Assembly: GCA_003263845.1 (NCBI GenBank)
Contig: JYJN01000025.1
Coordinates: forward strand, 1-64,000
Origin: Vibrio aestivus
Lineage (GTDB): Bacteria > Pseudomonadota > Gammaproteobacteria > Enterobacterales > Vibrionaceae
Reading direction: 5' to 3'
Length of the DNA: 64,000 nt
The first letter of the stretch is position 1. The number at the start of each line of letters is the position of its first letter. Both the position numbers and the translations under genes were made by a program. The notes under the pieces are model-generated. The model had not been told where the DNA came from, searched no databases, and worked only from the letters and a program-made list of their open reading frames with translations. This document shows, in pieces, positions 27,708 to 38,274 of this stretch.

Positions 27708-29183
27708 ATGACGGTAGAAGCACAAGCGCCTGAACAACAAGCCTCTGTAGCGGAGTCAGGTTCTCTATTAGACAGTATTTTGAACGAAACACGTTTGAAG
27801 CCAAGTGATGAAGGATTCGATATTGCAAAACGCGGTGTTGAAGCATTCATTGGCGAGCTGCTTAGCAGCTCAAGTACTGACAAAGTCGATCAATCATTGG
27901 TTGACTTAATGATCAGTGAAATCGATCAGAAATTATCTAAGCAAGTTGACGCGATCCTTCATAGCGATGAAGTTCAAGCTGTCGAGTCCACCTGGCGCGG
28001 TTTAAAATACTTGGTTGACCACACTGATTTTCGCGAAAACATTCAGATTGAACTCATTTCTGCGAAGAAAGATGAAGTTCTGGATGATTTTGAAGATGCG
28101 CCAGAAGTGGTTAAATCTGGGCTTTATAAGCAAATCTATACACGTGAGTACGGTCAGTTTGGTGGTAAGCCTGTTGGCGCTGTGATCTGTGATTACCAAC
28201 TATCAGCTTCATCTCCTGATATCAAATTGATGGAGTACATGGCGAATGTTGGTGCAATGTCGCATGCACCATTCGTCACTTCAGCATCGGCTAAGTTCTT
28301 CGGTGTTGATACTTACGAGGAACTTCCAAATCTAAAAGACCTTAAGTCTGTATTTGAAGGGCCGCAGTACACCAAGTGGCGTGGCCTACGTGAACATGAA
28401 GATGCACGCTATCTAGGTCTATGTACGTCTCGCTTCATGCTACGTACGCCTTACTCAGTGGAAGATAATCCGATCAAAGCGTTTGATTACGACGAGATGG
28501 TAACGGATTCACACGACAACTTCCTTTGGGGCAACTCAGCCTACGCAATGGCTTCAAAAATCAGTGAGTCATTTGCGAAATACCGTTGGTGTCCAAACAT
28601 TATCGGTCCGCAGAGCGGCGGTGCAGTATTTGACCTTCCTGTATACAACTATGAGTCTATGGGTCAAATTGAAACTAAGATTCCAACGGAAATCTTGGTT
28701 TCAGACCGTCGAGAGTTTGAATTGGCTGAAGAGGGCTTTATTGCGCTAACCATGCGTAAAGGTTCTGATAATGCGTCATTTTTCTCTGCAAACTCAATAC
28801 AAAAACCGAAGGTTTTCGCTAATACGCCGGAAGGTAAGCAAGCTGAAATGAACTATAAGTTGGGTACTCAGCTACCTTACATGTTCATTATCAACCGTCT
28901 TGCTCACTACATTAAAGTGCTACAGCGTGAGCAAATCGGTTCTTGGAAAGAGCGCTCGGATCTTGAGATCGAACTAAACAAATGGATTCGTCAGTATGTT
29001 TCTGACCAAGAGAACCCACCTGCAGAAGTTCGCGGACGCCGTCCACTACGCGCAGCTAAAGTCGTCGTTTCTGATGTAGAAGGTGATCCAGGTTGGTACA
29101 AGGTATCAATGTCTGTTCGCCCACACTTCAAATACATGGGCGCGAGTTTCGATTTATCACTAGTGGGTAAATTGGACCAGTAG
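27708..29183 (+). CDS. tssC: TssC, T6SS sheath large subunit
   Basis: This is the 491-residue TssC partner of TssB. Signature blocks include the W-R-G-L-K-Y-L-V near residue 100, P-D-I-K-L-M-E-Y-M, F-M-L-R-T-P-Y-S (about residue 245), and a C-terminal P-G-W-Y-K-V-S-M-S-V-R-P-H-F-K-Y-M-G-A. It is intact and nine bases downstream of tssB. A strong hairpin follows, possibly limiting transcription of the baseplate genes below. Confidence 0.96.
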   Translation: MTVEAQAPEQQASVAESGSLLDSILNETRLKPSDEGFDIAKRGVEAFIGELLSSSSTDKVDQSLVDLMISEIDQKLSKQVDAILHSDEVQAVESTWRGLKYLVDHTDFRENIQIELISAKKDEVLDDFEDAPEVVKSGLYKQIYTREYGQFGGKPVGAVICDYQLSASSPDIKLMEYMANVGAMSHAPFVTSASAKFFGVDTYEELPNLKDLKSVFEGPQYTKWRGLREHEDARYLGLCTSRFMLRTPYSVEDNPIKAFDYDEMVTDSHDNFLWGNSAYAMASKISESFAKYRWCPNIIGPQSGGAVFDLPVYNYESMGQIETKIPTEILVSDRREFELAEEGFIALTMRKGSDNASFFSANSIQKPKVFANTPEGKQAEMNYKLGTQLPYMFIINRLAHYIKVLQREQIGSWKERSDLEIELNKWIRQYVSDQENPPAEVRGRRPLRAAKVVVSDVEGDPGWYKVSMSVRPHFKYMGASFDLSLVGKLDQ

Positions 29184-29199
29184 TCATTTGCTGCTGACA

Positions 29200-29228
29200 A
29201 ACAGCCAGGTATTGCCTGGCTGTTTTTC
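29200..29228 (+). terminator. Strong hairpin after tssC
   Basis: AACAGCCAGG pairs perfectly with CCTGGCTGTT (10 bp, 5-base loop), followed by TTTCTT. It lies inside the T6SS operon between tssC and tssE, consistent with a partial terminator that keeps sheath mRNA higher than baseplate mRNA. Confidence 0.75.
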
Positions 29229-29253
29229 TTGGAACTTACTTGGTTAATTTAGC

Positions 29254-29664
29254 ATGGAAAAAGGTTTTCGTTTATTGGAGAGAATCGAATTGGGAGAGCC
29301 AAAGAACTCCTATGAACGGGTCTATTCTCACCAACACTTAATAGAGTCTGTACACAGTCATTTAGCTGACCTACTCAATACCCATTCGGGCAATGCGATG
29401 ATTGATGGAGATTATGGTCTACCAGACTTCAATGATGTACTTGCTAGCAATGCCAATCTAGTTCGCACCGTTCAACAAAACATTCAAGAGACCATCGCCA
29501 AATTTGAGCCGCGCCTGCAAGACGTGTCTGTCCATTACCGAGAGGACCATCATAACCCTTTGCAACTTGGATTCGGTATCAGCGGAGTGGTGACCCATAA
29601 TGGCGGCAATGTACCGTTGGCTATTAATGTGTTTTTGGGAACTGATGGCCAGTTCAACGTATAA
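29254..29664 (+). CDS. tssE: TssE, T6SS baseplate gp25-like protein
   Basis: This 136-residue baseplate wedge component is homologous to phage T4 gp25. It has Y-G-L-P-D-F-N-D (the GLPD block), the I-x-x-F-E-P-R-L family signature as I-A-K-F-E-P-R-L, and a C-terminal strand. The start is ATG 29254, just behind the hairpin after tssC. The stop is 12 bases before tssF. Confidence 0.92.
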   Translation: MEKGFRLLERIELGEPKNSYERVYSHQHLIESVHSHLADLLNTHSGNAMIDGDYGLPDFNDVLASNANLVRTVQQNIQETIAKFEPRLQDVSVHYREDHHNPLQLGFGISGVVTHNGGNVPLAINVFLGTDGQFNV

Positions 29665-29676
29665 GAGGGGACTCCA

Positions 29677-31425
29677 GTGAGTAGTAGTAAGTATTTTCAA
29701 GACGAGCTGACTTATCTTCGAGAGTCGGGCAGTGAGTTCGCCAAATATCACCCAAAGTTAACTCATTTTTTGTCTGAAGGAACGTTTGACCCTGACGTAG
29801 AACGTTTGTTGGAGGGCTTTGCTTTTCTAACAGGTCGTATTCGAGAAAAAATTGATGATGAGCTTCCGGAGTTAACGCAGTCTTTGGTGAACTTGTTATG
29901 GCCGCACTACATGCGTTCGGTTCCGTCAATGGCGATTAGCGAGTTAAAACCCCATTCAGGCAGTGTGACTGAGCGAACCACCATTGCTCGAGGCGCTGAA
30001 ATGGCCAGTGAAGAGGTAGAAGGTACCCAGTGTCTATTTAGAACATGTTACGACGTGGATATGTATCCCTTGAGAATTGACCAGGTTAATCAAACTAATA
30101 GTCGTTCCAATTCAACTATCTCAGTGTCCTTAGCCGGAGAAAATGGTGTAGATATCTCTAAGATCAACCTAAATACGCTTAGGCTCCACTTGCATGGTGA
30201 GTTGCACATTACTCGGCCGATTTTTTTATGGTTGTTTCGCTATCTTGACGGTATTGAACTGGATGCTGGCGGAGGCTTCACGCATCGTTTATTGCCAAAT
30301 CAGATCAAGCCTGTAGGTTACAGTGAAGAAGAAGCAATGTTACCTTACGGGGATAACTCGTTCTCAGGATATCGGCTACTTCAAGAGTACTTCTCTTTGC
30401 CTGAAAAGTTTATGTTTATCGACATTGAAGGTTTAGAGTGGCTGAAAGGGGTACCACAACGGTCTCACCTTACCGTGAATTTTGTGTTTAACCGGGCTTT
30501 ACCCTCCGAAGTCATCGTTAAGCAAAAACATTTCCGTTTGCATTGCACACCGATTGTGAATCTTTTTGAACAAGACAGTGACCCGATACGTTTAGAGCAT
30601 CGGCGCAATGAGTACAAAGTTCGCCCTCAAAGTGATAATCAAGAACACTACGAAGTGTATTCGATAGAATCAGTCGACAGTTGGAATAAAGAAGAAAGAC
30701 GTCGTAAAAAACTGATTGAATTTGAATCCTTTGAGCACCACATTAATCAAAAAAGTCAGCAGGATTTTTACAAATCTAAAGTAGCAGAACGCATCAATGG
30801 TCGAGGATTAGAAAGATACATTTCCTTCCACAGCCATAATAGCGACGTCGCTAACCTCGGTTCTGAAACGGTACTCATGAAGCTCTTATGCAGTAACGCT
30901 GATCTCAGCGAAAGGTTGTCAGTTGGGGACATTATGTACACAACGCACAAGTCTCCGGCGTTTGCTTCATTTAAAAACTTAACTAAACCCACAGAGTCGG
31001 TCAGTCCCCAAACATCGGGGGAGCTCCAGTGGCAGTTGATCGCCAACATGTCACTTAACTACTTATCGTTGGCGAACGAAGATGTTCTAAAAGTACTTTT
31101 GTCCACCTACGACTTCCCCTCGCGTGCTAATCGCCAGGCTCATCGAGCGTCATTGCACCGACTGGAAGGGATTCGCTCTACCACGCTAAAACCGATTGAT
31201 CGCGTATTTCGAGGTGTTTCAGTCAGAGGTAGTCAGTTAACTATTAATGCGGACTCCAGTTATTTTGTTAACGAGGGAGATATGTTCTTAATGGCAAGTG
31301 TGCTCAATGAATTTATTCGTTTGTACTCCAGTGTCAACTCTTTCACTGAACTTAAAGTATTCGATGAGCAAACCGGAGAAACCTACCTCTGGTCAAGCTT
31401 GGTGGGGCAGCAAACAATATTATGA
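29677..31425 (+). CDS. tssF: TssF, T6SS baseplate protein
   Basis: The 582-residue TssF forms the baseplate wedge with TssG, TssE and TssK. The N-terminus Y-F-Q-D-E-L-T-Y-L-R-E-S-G and the acidic D-P-D-V-E-R-L-L-E-G-F-A-F-L are signature blocks, as is L-W-P-H-Y-M-R-S-V-P-S-M. The GTG start at 29677 has AGAGGGG upstream. The stop overlaps the tssG start as ATGA. Confidence 0.95.
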   Translation: MSSSKYFQDELTYLRESGSEFAKYHPKLTHFLSEGTFDPDVERLLEGFAFLTGRIREKIDDELPELTQSLVNLLWPHYMRSVPSMAISELKPHSGSVTERTTIARGAEMASEEVEGTQCLFRTCYDVDMYPLRIDQVNQTNSRSNSTISVSLAGENGVDISKINLNTLRLHLHGELHITRPIFLWLFRYLDGIELDAGGGFTHRLLPNQIKPVGYSEEEAMLPYGDNSFSGYRLLQEYFSLPEKFMFIDIEGLEWLKGVPQRSHLTVNFVFNRALPSEVIVKQKHFRLHCTPIVNLFEQDSDPIRLEHRRNEYKVRPQSDNQEHYEVYSIESVDSWNKEERRRKKLIEFESFEHHINQKSQQDFYKSKVAERINGRGLERYISFHSHNSDVANLGSETVLMKLLCSNADLSERLSVGDIMYTTHKSPAFASFKNLTKPTESVSPQTSGELQWQLIANMSLNYLSLANEDVLKVLLSTYDFPSRANRQAHRASLHRLEGIRSTTLKPIDRVFRGVSVRGSQLTINADSSYFVNEGDMFLMASVLNEFIRLYSSVNSFTELKVFDEQTGETYLWSSLVGQQTIL

Positions 31426-32421
31426 TCGAAGCTTTAGTAAAAGAGACTCATGAGTTTAGCTTTTTCCAAGCGGTTTCCTTGCTGGAAAAGCACTATCAAA
31501 CTTCAATTGACCATGACTTCGAAGCTGTTGGAGAAAACAAACATTTTCATCAGGAGTACATTCGGTTTTCGGTTAGTCCAAAATTGTGTTTTCCAAAAGC
31601 GGATATAGATAGCATCGAAACCTTGTCAATTGCTGACTTTGACTACACCAACATCGAAGTTAACTTTTTGGGTTTACATGGTGCAAGTTCGCCATTGCCA
31701 ACATCTTATACAGAGAAATTGGTAGGTAGAGACCCAGAAGATAACCCGGTTAAGGACTTTTTTGATTTTTTCCATAACCGATATGTATCGCTGCTTTATC
31801 GGGTTTGGAAGAAGTACCGTTACCATGTCTTGTATGAATCGGATGCCAAAGACGGTTTTTCAGAAAAGATGCTGCATCTGGCTGGTTTGTCGAGTGTTAT
31901 TCAAGAGCGGAGAAGCGTTGAGCTTGATCGTGCAAAACTGCTTTCTTATGTGAATCAACTGTCTACACGGACGCGTTCACCTAAAATGATCGCGGGAATT
32001 GTTGCTCACTATTTCTCGTTGGAAAATGTAGATATAGAAGAATGGGTGCTGCGGCGGGTATCTATCGCACCTTCACAGAGAAATGTATTGAATCGAGTAA
32101 ATTGTATTTTAGGTAATGATCTGCACCTTGGGCAGCGGCTAAAAAGACTTGAATGGCAAGTTTAACCTGCATATAAGAGATATCGATTTTCGCCAGTTTG
32201 TTCAATTTTCCATAGGTGGAGATAACCACGAGATTTTACTTGGCCTAATGCGTTTTATTCTTCGAGATCCGATGTCTTGGGATTTGGTCCTTACAGTGGA
32301 TGTTAAAACCGTACCAAAAAATAAGTTAGGGTATGGAGAAGCTAACAGGTTAGGTCAAACACTTTGGCTTGGGAACCCAACCTTCAATGATATGAGTATC
32401 CATTCGATTGGTAATATATAA
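31422..32421 (+). CDS. tssG: TssG, T6SS baseplate protein (frameshift near 32135)
   Basis: TssG pairs with TssF in the wedge. The N-terminal half holds F-F-Q-A-V-S-L-L-E, I-R-F-S-V-S-P and F-L-G-L-H-G-A-S-S-P-L-P. The frame is lost in the A-run near 32133-32137: dropping one A gives L-K-D-L-N-G-K-F-N-L-H-I and continues to a C-terminus N-R-L-G-Q-T-L-W-L-G, as expected for TssG. Restored length is about 332 residues. It overlaps tssF by ATGA and is the last gene of the operon. Confidence 0.92.
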
Positions 32422-32423
32422 GG

Positions 32424-32452
32424 AAAAGCCGCTCTCAGAGCGGCTTTTTCAT
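32424..32452. terminator. Bidirectional terminator between tssG and the AsnC-type regulator
   Basis: AAGCCGCTCT and AGAGCGGCTT form a tight hairpin with T-runs on both strands. It closes the main T6SS operon and the minus-strand tssM operon. Confidence 0.8.
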
Positions 32453-32470
32453 CAACACTGTTTATAGAGA

Positions 32471-32923
32471 CTAGCGTCTAATTGGTTGGTGCAAGACCAC
32501 TGTGGTATTAAGGGATCCGATACCATCAAATGACTCGATTTCATTGCACAGGTTGTGAATTGACTGAAGGTCAGGTGCCTCAATCAGGGCAATAATGTCG
32601 TAGGTGCCACCTACAATGCTAGTTAGTCTTACTTCTGGTAACTCTTTTAGTGCATTGCTGACGTCGTTTTTACGACCTTTTTCACATGAGATAAGTAAAT
32701 AGCTTGCGGCTTTTCTTCCTTCATTCTCAATGCGAATCTGGGCGGTATACCCTTTAATGATTCCAGTTTTCTCGAGTCGGTTAATCCGTTCAGCCACGGC
32801 TGTACGGGATAAACCTATGTTACGAGAAAGGTTTGCGATCGATTCACGACCGTTGGATAGTAGATTGGATAATATCTTACGGTCCAGTTTATCTAAGCCT
32901 TGTAGGCTCATGTTTGACATCAT
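32471..32923 (-). CDS. AsnC/Lrp-type regulator encoded inside the T6SS cluster
   Basis: This 150-residue feast/famine regulator has an N-terminal helix-turn-helix (L-D-K-L-D-R-K-I-L-S-N-L-L, then R-T-A-V-A-E-R-I-N-R-L) and a C-terminal AsnC ligand-binding domain with V-G-G-T-Y-D-I-I-A-L-I. It is the third gene of the minus-strand operon after tssM, 41 bases downstream. As I recall, the V. parahaemolyticus counterpart VP1407 is required for T6SS1 expression, so a role in cluster activation is likely. It is not the global Lrp, which is encoded separately at 44351. Confidence 0.85.
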   Translation of the reverse strand: MMSNMSLQGLDKLDRKILSNLLSNGRESIANLSRNIGLSRTAVAERINRLEKTGIIKGYTAQIRIENEGRKAASYLLISCEKGRKNDVSNALKELPEVRLTSIVGGTYDIIALIEAPDLQSIHNLCNEIESFDGIGSLNTTVVLHQPIRR

Positions 32924-32964
32924 AAGTTGTGCCTCTGCGTTGTTTTATTATGTATTGTGTTTAA

Positions 32965-35900
32965 TTAAATAATGTTTTCTGGGAGCGTAAACCCGTACAG
33001 TTCAGCCAAAGTGAACGGATTTCGTTGAGTAAGTGGAGTGATTTTCAAACTAATATCGCGTCCTGATACTTTAACGTCGCTGACGAAGCTCCCGTTGTGA
33101 TTATTGGTTAACGTTGATGCGCCAAATAATCGATGCACTGCCCATTGCCCATTATGGGAGAGTACATGCTGTTTTCCTTCATCAGTCACATCCTGAATCG
33201 TAATGTTGACTGAAAAGTCACCACTTTGTGGCGGCCACTGCAGCTCTTGAATTCGGCTTGGTCCGTGGTAATAGTTAATGCTGGAATCAGCGACTTGGAC
33301 GTTCGCACGTATCGCACTGGAATCCAAATCCAAAACCTTAGCACTAAATGGAATATAAAATCTGTTCGTGCTCTTGTTAATCAAAGTATCGCGAATAACA
33401 TTGTAATTGCGTAGTTGCACTAAAAGTTCAGGCGATAGCGGCATGACTTCACCATCTACGCGCTTAGGGACCCAGAGATTTGTGTCATAGAATTGAGCAA
33501 GGTTTTGTTCTACGAAGCTATCTAGCACCCCACCTTGAGCAAAGAAGTGTTCAAAGTCTTCAAGGGATATTTCGTCTGACGCACTAAGATTAAATGGATA
33601 GCGATTGAGACCAATATCTCTGAATCTTGCATACACTTCACTATACCACTGGTCTTGAATACCTTTCGAGGATTCAGCCATCATCACAGACCAACTTTGA
33701 TTGACGATACCCAATAGCCAACTTCGTACTGGCTCTGGAGATTTCTGAGCTATCTGTTTAAGTCTAATGATTGGATCTGCTTCCGCACTGGTCATCCGTG
33801 CTTTTGTCGCCTCTAGTGCTGCCATTTGAGCGTTGGGTGAATCAGCAATATCCTTAATATAGGTTCTTAAACGACTGAGAGCCGTTATGATCTCTTCCCA
33901 AGGGGTCGGGCTGTTTGCTGTTTCGCTAATTTGGAGTTGATTAAGGTGCTGGAAAGCATGCTCAACTCGCTGCATTAGCAGGTAATCTGGCTGAATAGTC
34001 TCTTCAGCGCTGTTTGCAACAGCCTCAATAGCACCAACAACTAACGGGTTGTTCCCACCCGGAATAATAGTGGCCACGCCGCCTTGTGGAGAGAAACGAG
34101 TGTTATTGTAAACTTGGTTGAGCACTGCAGTCATTGGAGAAGATGGTCCGGAGATCAAGTCAATAGCATTCGAAAGTTCACCGATGTTGTCATAGCGCTT
34201 TACCTTGAGTTCACTGAGAGCGTTTCTCCACATCGAAATATAATCGTCGGTGTATCTTTTTCTGACGGTGTCCTTGAATACTTCTTGTTCTTCCTTTGTT
34301 GGTACAACATGATTCGATAAACCGAGAACCCAGTTATCGGCAATGACGTGCTCGGACATCAAATCTAACCTTGGGCGATAGAATGAACTAAAGCCCATTG
34401 AAGTAAAGACACGGTTAATATCCAAAATTTCTGTTTCGACGTCGTCTTGAAAAATGTTGCTGAAATCGAAACCAACGGCTCGTTGGATACTTAAGGTGCC
34501 TAGATCAACCTCATCAGCCTGATCAAGCAGGCGGTTATATACCAAATCTACATTGGATCCAGCTAAAAGGGTTCTGCGGGTTGCTCGTACGATATCCATA
34601 CTTATTGGAATAGCTGGAAATTCAGTCCGGAAGAGTGCATCCAGGTAGTTCATTGCTTGGTTAACAGAGTCAGTCTGTGTGCTAAGACGCATGAGGGTTG
34701 ACTCTGTTTGTTTTCTAAGAAAACGAGTATCTCGTTTACTAGGGTCGTTGAGCATCAAATAGGCTTTCAGCAACGGCAACGATTTTGCTTGTTCAGATTG
34801 AGTGTTCGATAGGCGCAATTGGTAACCGTATTCTACGACAGGCATGAGTTCTTGAGTTATCTGATGGATTAATGCCTGATAAGCCAGTTTAGTCGTCGGC
34901 TCAAGGCGACTAACATTTAGCGATAACATCTCTTCATCTAGCGCTAGGTTACCATCGATCCAAGCTTGATAGGTTGGCTCTATGTTTGCCACTGCACGTT
35001 CGAAATCAGCATTAAAGTCATTGATACGATTATCCGCCATTGTATCGTCGTTGATCTTGAGTAATTGTGAAATTACTGACAAGTTACTGACTAAGTTTTG
35101 GCTTAACAGGTAACCACCACCAACGAGCAATGTGATGGATGCGGCCATAGCTAAATGACTGTTTCTACGAATTTTCTTGAGATATCGCTTGTTTTCACCT
35201 GCAAATTCAGCTTCAGGAAGCACTTTAGAGTCAACCAAAAAGCGAACAAAATATGGAGTTTCGGTAAGTTGGCGATGTTCAGAAGCGATTATTGGTAGGT
35301 TGAAGTAGTTGCTACAACTCTTAGCTAGAAGGTTGTATTTTCGCCCGCCTTGCAAACCAGAACAAAAGAAAACTTCACGGAAATCTATTGTATAAATGCC
35401 TCGGTTGATATCGTTTAGGCGTTCTATAATCTTGCCAATTTTATCGTTACATAGTTCAAATTGTTTAGAGAAAGTGAGTATTGATTGGCGTTCAGAAGTA
35501 CTGTTGGAATGCGAAGCTGTGTCCAATGCGTTACTTTCGATAACGCTTACCAAGTTATTATGGCTATCAGTGTAATAGTCGACTAAAGCGCCTTTGGCTT
35601 CTTTTAACGGTATCGAAAGAAATTCTAATGTGGATTTTAAAGTGCTGTACTGGATGTACTCTTTGAACCCATCAAGTTTGTCGAGTTTATTCATGAATAG
35701 GTAAAGGGGCAAAGACATCGACGTCTCTTTACCTATACTGTGGATACGCTCGGTCAAAGAAGATAGTACATAGTCATATTGATCTTCTTCATTCACGATG
35801 ATGAACTCGAAATCAATAAAAAGTAGGCAACCAGAGAATGGCTTACGAGGCCTAAAGGCAATAACTTCTTTGATTAAGCGACTCCACAAACCGGCATCTG

Positions 35901-36363
35901 AAGCAGATACCTCTTGGAAGACTAAACGTGGGTTTGGTTTCAAGTATGCTGCATCGTCTGACTCATACCATTCGAAGAAGTCATTTTTAATGGTCCGTGT
36001 CTTGTCGACTGGTTTGATCGCATTAGAGTGATTAAGAAACTGAGCCTTGCCAGAACCTTTATTACCTAATAATAAATATAAAGGCTTTTTTCGTGAAGCT
36101 GAAAGTAGCGGGTCGATAACCATGGCTAAGCTTTCTTCTTCTGTTTCGATATGTTGATCTTGTTTAGTCTTTCTTCTTTTTAAAATCAGTGATGTGATGA
36201 AGACTAAGTATACGAGTACTATCGACCCAATTCCTATCCAGAAGGTATTTGCGCCAAGAGTATTTAGCCAATAGTGGTGAGCTACAGTCCATACTAGAAG
36301 CAAGATCAAAGCGCATAATGACGAGATAATCACAGGGTTTCTTGTTAATGAATTTCTTAGCAT
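32965..36363 (-). CDS. tssM: TssM (IcmF), T6SS membrane-complex protein
   Basis: TssM spans the inner membrane and links TssL to TssJ. Two N-terminal membrane segments (about residues 12-30 and 42-62) precede the cytoplasmic NTPase-like domain, with Walker A G-N-K-G-S-G-K-A at 100-107. The final S/T is Ala, so nucleotide binding may be weak. A third segment near residue 415 leads into the long periplasmic part with IcmF and C-terminal DUF1215-type domains. The 1132-residue length is normal. It is intact and follows the ImpA-N gene by 14 bases. Confidence 0.95.
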   Translation of the reverse strand: MLRNSLTRNPVIISSLCALILLLVWTVAHHYWLNTLGANTFWIGIGSIVLVYLVFITSLILKRRKTKQDQHIETEEESLAMVIDPLLSASRKKPLYLLLGNKGSGKAQFLNHSNAIKPVDKTRTIKNDFFEWYESDDAAYLKPNPRLVFQEVSASDAGLWSRLIKEVIAFRPRKPFSGCLLFIDFEFIIVNEEDQYDYVLSSLTERIHSIGKETSMSLPLYLFMNKLDKLDGFKEYIQYSTLKSTLEFLSIPLKEAKGALVDYYTDSHNNLVSVIESNALDTASHSNSTSERQSILTFSKQFELCNDKIGKIIERLNDINRGIYTIDFREVFFCSGLQGGRKYNLLAKSCSNYFNLPIIASEHRQLTETPYFVRFLVDSKVLPEAEFAGENKRYLKKIRRNSHLAMAASITLLVGGGYLLSQNLVSNLSVISQLLKINDDTMADNRINDFNADFERAVANIEPTYQAWIDGNLALDEEMLSLNVSRLEPTTKLAYQALIHQITQELMPVVEYGYQLRLSNTQSEQAKSLPLLKAYLMLNDPSKRDTRFLRKQTESTLMRLSTQTDSVNQAMNYLDALFRTEFPAIPISMDIVRATRRTLLAGSNVDLVYNRLLDQADEVDLGTLSIQRAVGFDFSNIFQDDVETEILDINRVFTSMGFSSFYRPRLDLMSEHVIADNWVLGLSNHVVPTKEEQEVFKDTVRKRYTDDYISMWRNALSELKVKRYDNIGELSNAIDLISGPSSPMTAVLNQVYNNTRFSPQGGVATIIPGGNNPLVVGAIEAVANSAEETIQPDYLLMQRVEHAFQHLNQLQISETANSPTPWEEIITALSRLRTYIKDIADSPNAQMAALEATKARMTSAEADPIIRLKQIAQKSPEPVRSWLLGIVNQSWSVMMAESSKGIQDQWYSEVYARFRDIGLNRYPFNLSASDEISLEDFEHFFAQGGVLDSFVEQNLAQFYDTNLWVPKRVDGEVMPLSPELLVQLRNYNVIRDTLINKSTNRFYIPFSAKVLDLDSSAIRANVQVADSSINYYHGPSRIQELQWPPQSGDFSVNITIQDVTDEGKQHVLSHNGQWAVHRLFGASTLTNNHNGSFVSDVKVSGRDISLKITPLTQRNPFTLAELYGFTLPENII

Positions 36364-36377
36364 AAGTTTTCTGGCCT

Positions 36378-37701
36378 TTATTCCTGCGTTTCTTGATTCA
36401 TGCGCTGATGAAGCTGGGTTATCTTGTACAAATAGGTATTGATGATTGTTAGTGAACGTTCCAACTCTGCAGGGTCTTGGTTGTTCTCAGCATATTCAAT
36501 ACGACCCAATAATGGGAATAGTGAGTTGCTATATTGATAGGCACGTTTCGCTTGTTGGCTTTCATCACTACGTATCACATTAGCGAATACTGTTCGTGCT
36601 TGAGAGAACTGATTGCTAAGTTGCAAATAGTTGTCATCGAGTTGCTGTTTTTTAGTTGAAAAGTCACTTTCGAGAAGGTTGATTGCCGATGAATAAGGGT
36701 AAACTGCTTTTAAGGTTGTAAAGATCGCCTCGATACCATCTGCCTTCGTTACTGTTTCTGGTCGCAAATCCCAGTCTTTTAATCTGCCGTCTAGATTGGA
36801 AATAATGACGGGTAGTAGGGATTCTAAAATAGGTTCTTCATATCTAGATAGTTCAGAAATTAACGGGCCGAGTTCGTCGAGCGTTGCACCAATTATTTGA
36901 GATTTGAAGCTGGATACTTGATAGTGTTTGGCTCCAAAATGTGCGGCAAGTGCGATAGAGAAAATCACTAATATGATAGTGAAAGTGCGCAATGGAATAC
37001 TATTTTGTTTGGGTTGTTGCTTGTCCGTTTCTTCCGTTCTCATATCTGATGCTTTAATCATCACTGAAACGTCCGAGTTCGCTCTTTGTTGTGCAACTTG
37101 CCTCGTTTCTTGCTTCTCAGTAGGTTTAGGTTGTTGGCGTAGTTTGTTTTTTCTGTTGCTGATCTTGGATGTCGTCAATCCATTGACCAAATTGTCGGCG
37201 TATTGAACCAAGTGAAGGAGCCTTGATACCATAATGTAGTCTCATCTCTTCTTCGATTCGGAGGCAAATTTGATGGCCGGCTTCCAGTAATGGCAGGTCG
37301 TCTTCAGTGACAGACAGACGTTTGATTCTTTTTTCACCGTGCTCCGTGAGCCATTCGATCGCGCCGATCCTCGCATTAGACTTTTCGGCGTTAGGATAGG
37401 CAGTTGTCCAATATACAACGGTTAGGTCAAGAATAGCGTTTAGCCCTTCGATGAAGCCTTTGATACCTTCAAGATGAGCTGCTGAGACGGTGTAGTAGGA
37501 GGCAACACGAAAGTCTTTACTGTGGTGCGTTAGAAGAGTTTTGGCAGACTTGTGAACTTTCTTCCAAGAGACAGTTGCGGTCACTTTGCTAATGTTGTTG
37601 ATCTGTCTTTTAATGTCATCAAACTCTTCAAGTTCAGTTGGATTTATTCCCTGAGGAATATCACCAATAATTGGTCTCCTAGCAAAGTCTGAAAGATACA
37701 T
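36378..37701 (-). CDS. ImpA-N domain protein with membrane segment (TagA/VasL type; frameshift near 37150)
   Basis: The N-terminal 190 residues form an ImpA-N domain as in TssA (H-S-K-D-F-R-V-A, R-I-G-A-I-E-W-L-T-E-H). After a Gln/Lys-rich linker comes a single membrane segment (F-T-I-I-L-V-I-F-S-I-A-L-A-A) and a helical periplasmic tail. This is the layout of T6SS proteins such as VasL or TagA that anchor or stop the distal sheath end. The two pieces sit in different frames; removing one A from AAAAAA at about 37145-37150 joins them (about 440 aa). It is first in the operon with tssM. Exact subfamily not certain. Confidence 0.75.
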
Positions 37702-38274
37702 ATAGATACCGCTGATTAATGAGTACGTAAATTAATTATTATAACTTTATTTTGGTGTGGGATTTACAGTTTTTGGATTTTATATCTATATTTTACAATT
37801 GGTATATGTAATTGGGCATATTATTTTCTTAAATTGATTTTTGTGATGCTCATCCAAGGAACTAGTCCTTGTATGCAAGTGTATTGTCATTATGGATGAA
37901 TGTTTTGTCGCAAATTATAATGAGTGAGTTGGAGTGTATAATCTGCATCTATTGTTACCTCGCGCTAGAATGTAACAATTTGTAAGAAAAATGAAATGAT
38001 TTGTAATAAGCTATGGAGCTGCCGAAGTGTACTTCCATTTTTCATTTTTTATATTTATGTAATTTAATTGATTTATATTTTTAGATTCTTTTACTGTTAA
38101 AAATGTTATTAATTTCCTTTGTGGTTATTTTATTGACTTCAATAGTTATAACGTTCTTATTGATGGTTAAATTGCCTAAAGTTAATTCCAATACGCTACG
38201 TGTGTTGAAAATGAAATATCTTCCGGTATTGTTCGCTAAAAGTTACGGTCTTTAGTTGGAATTAAGGATATATA

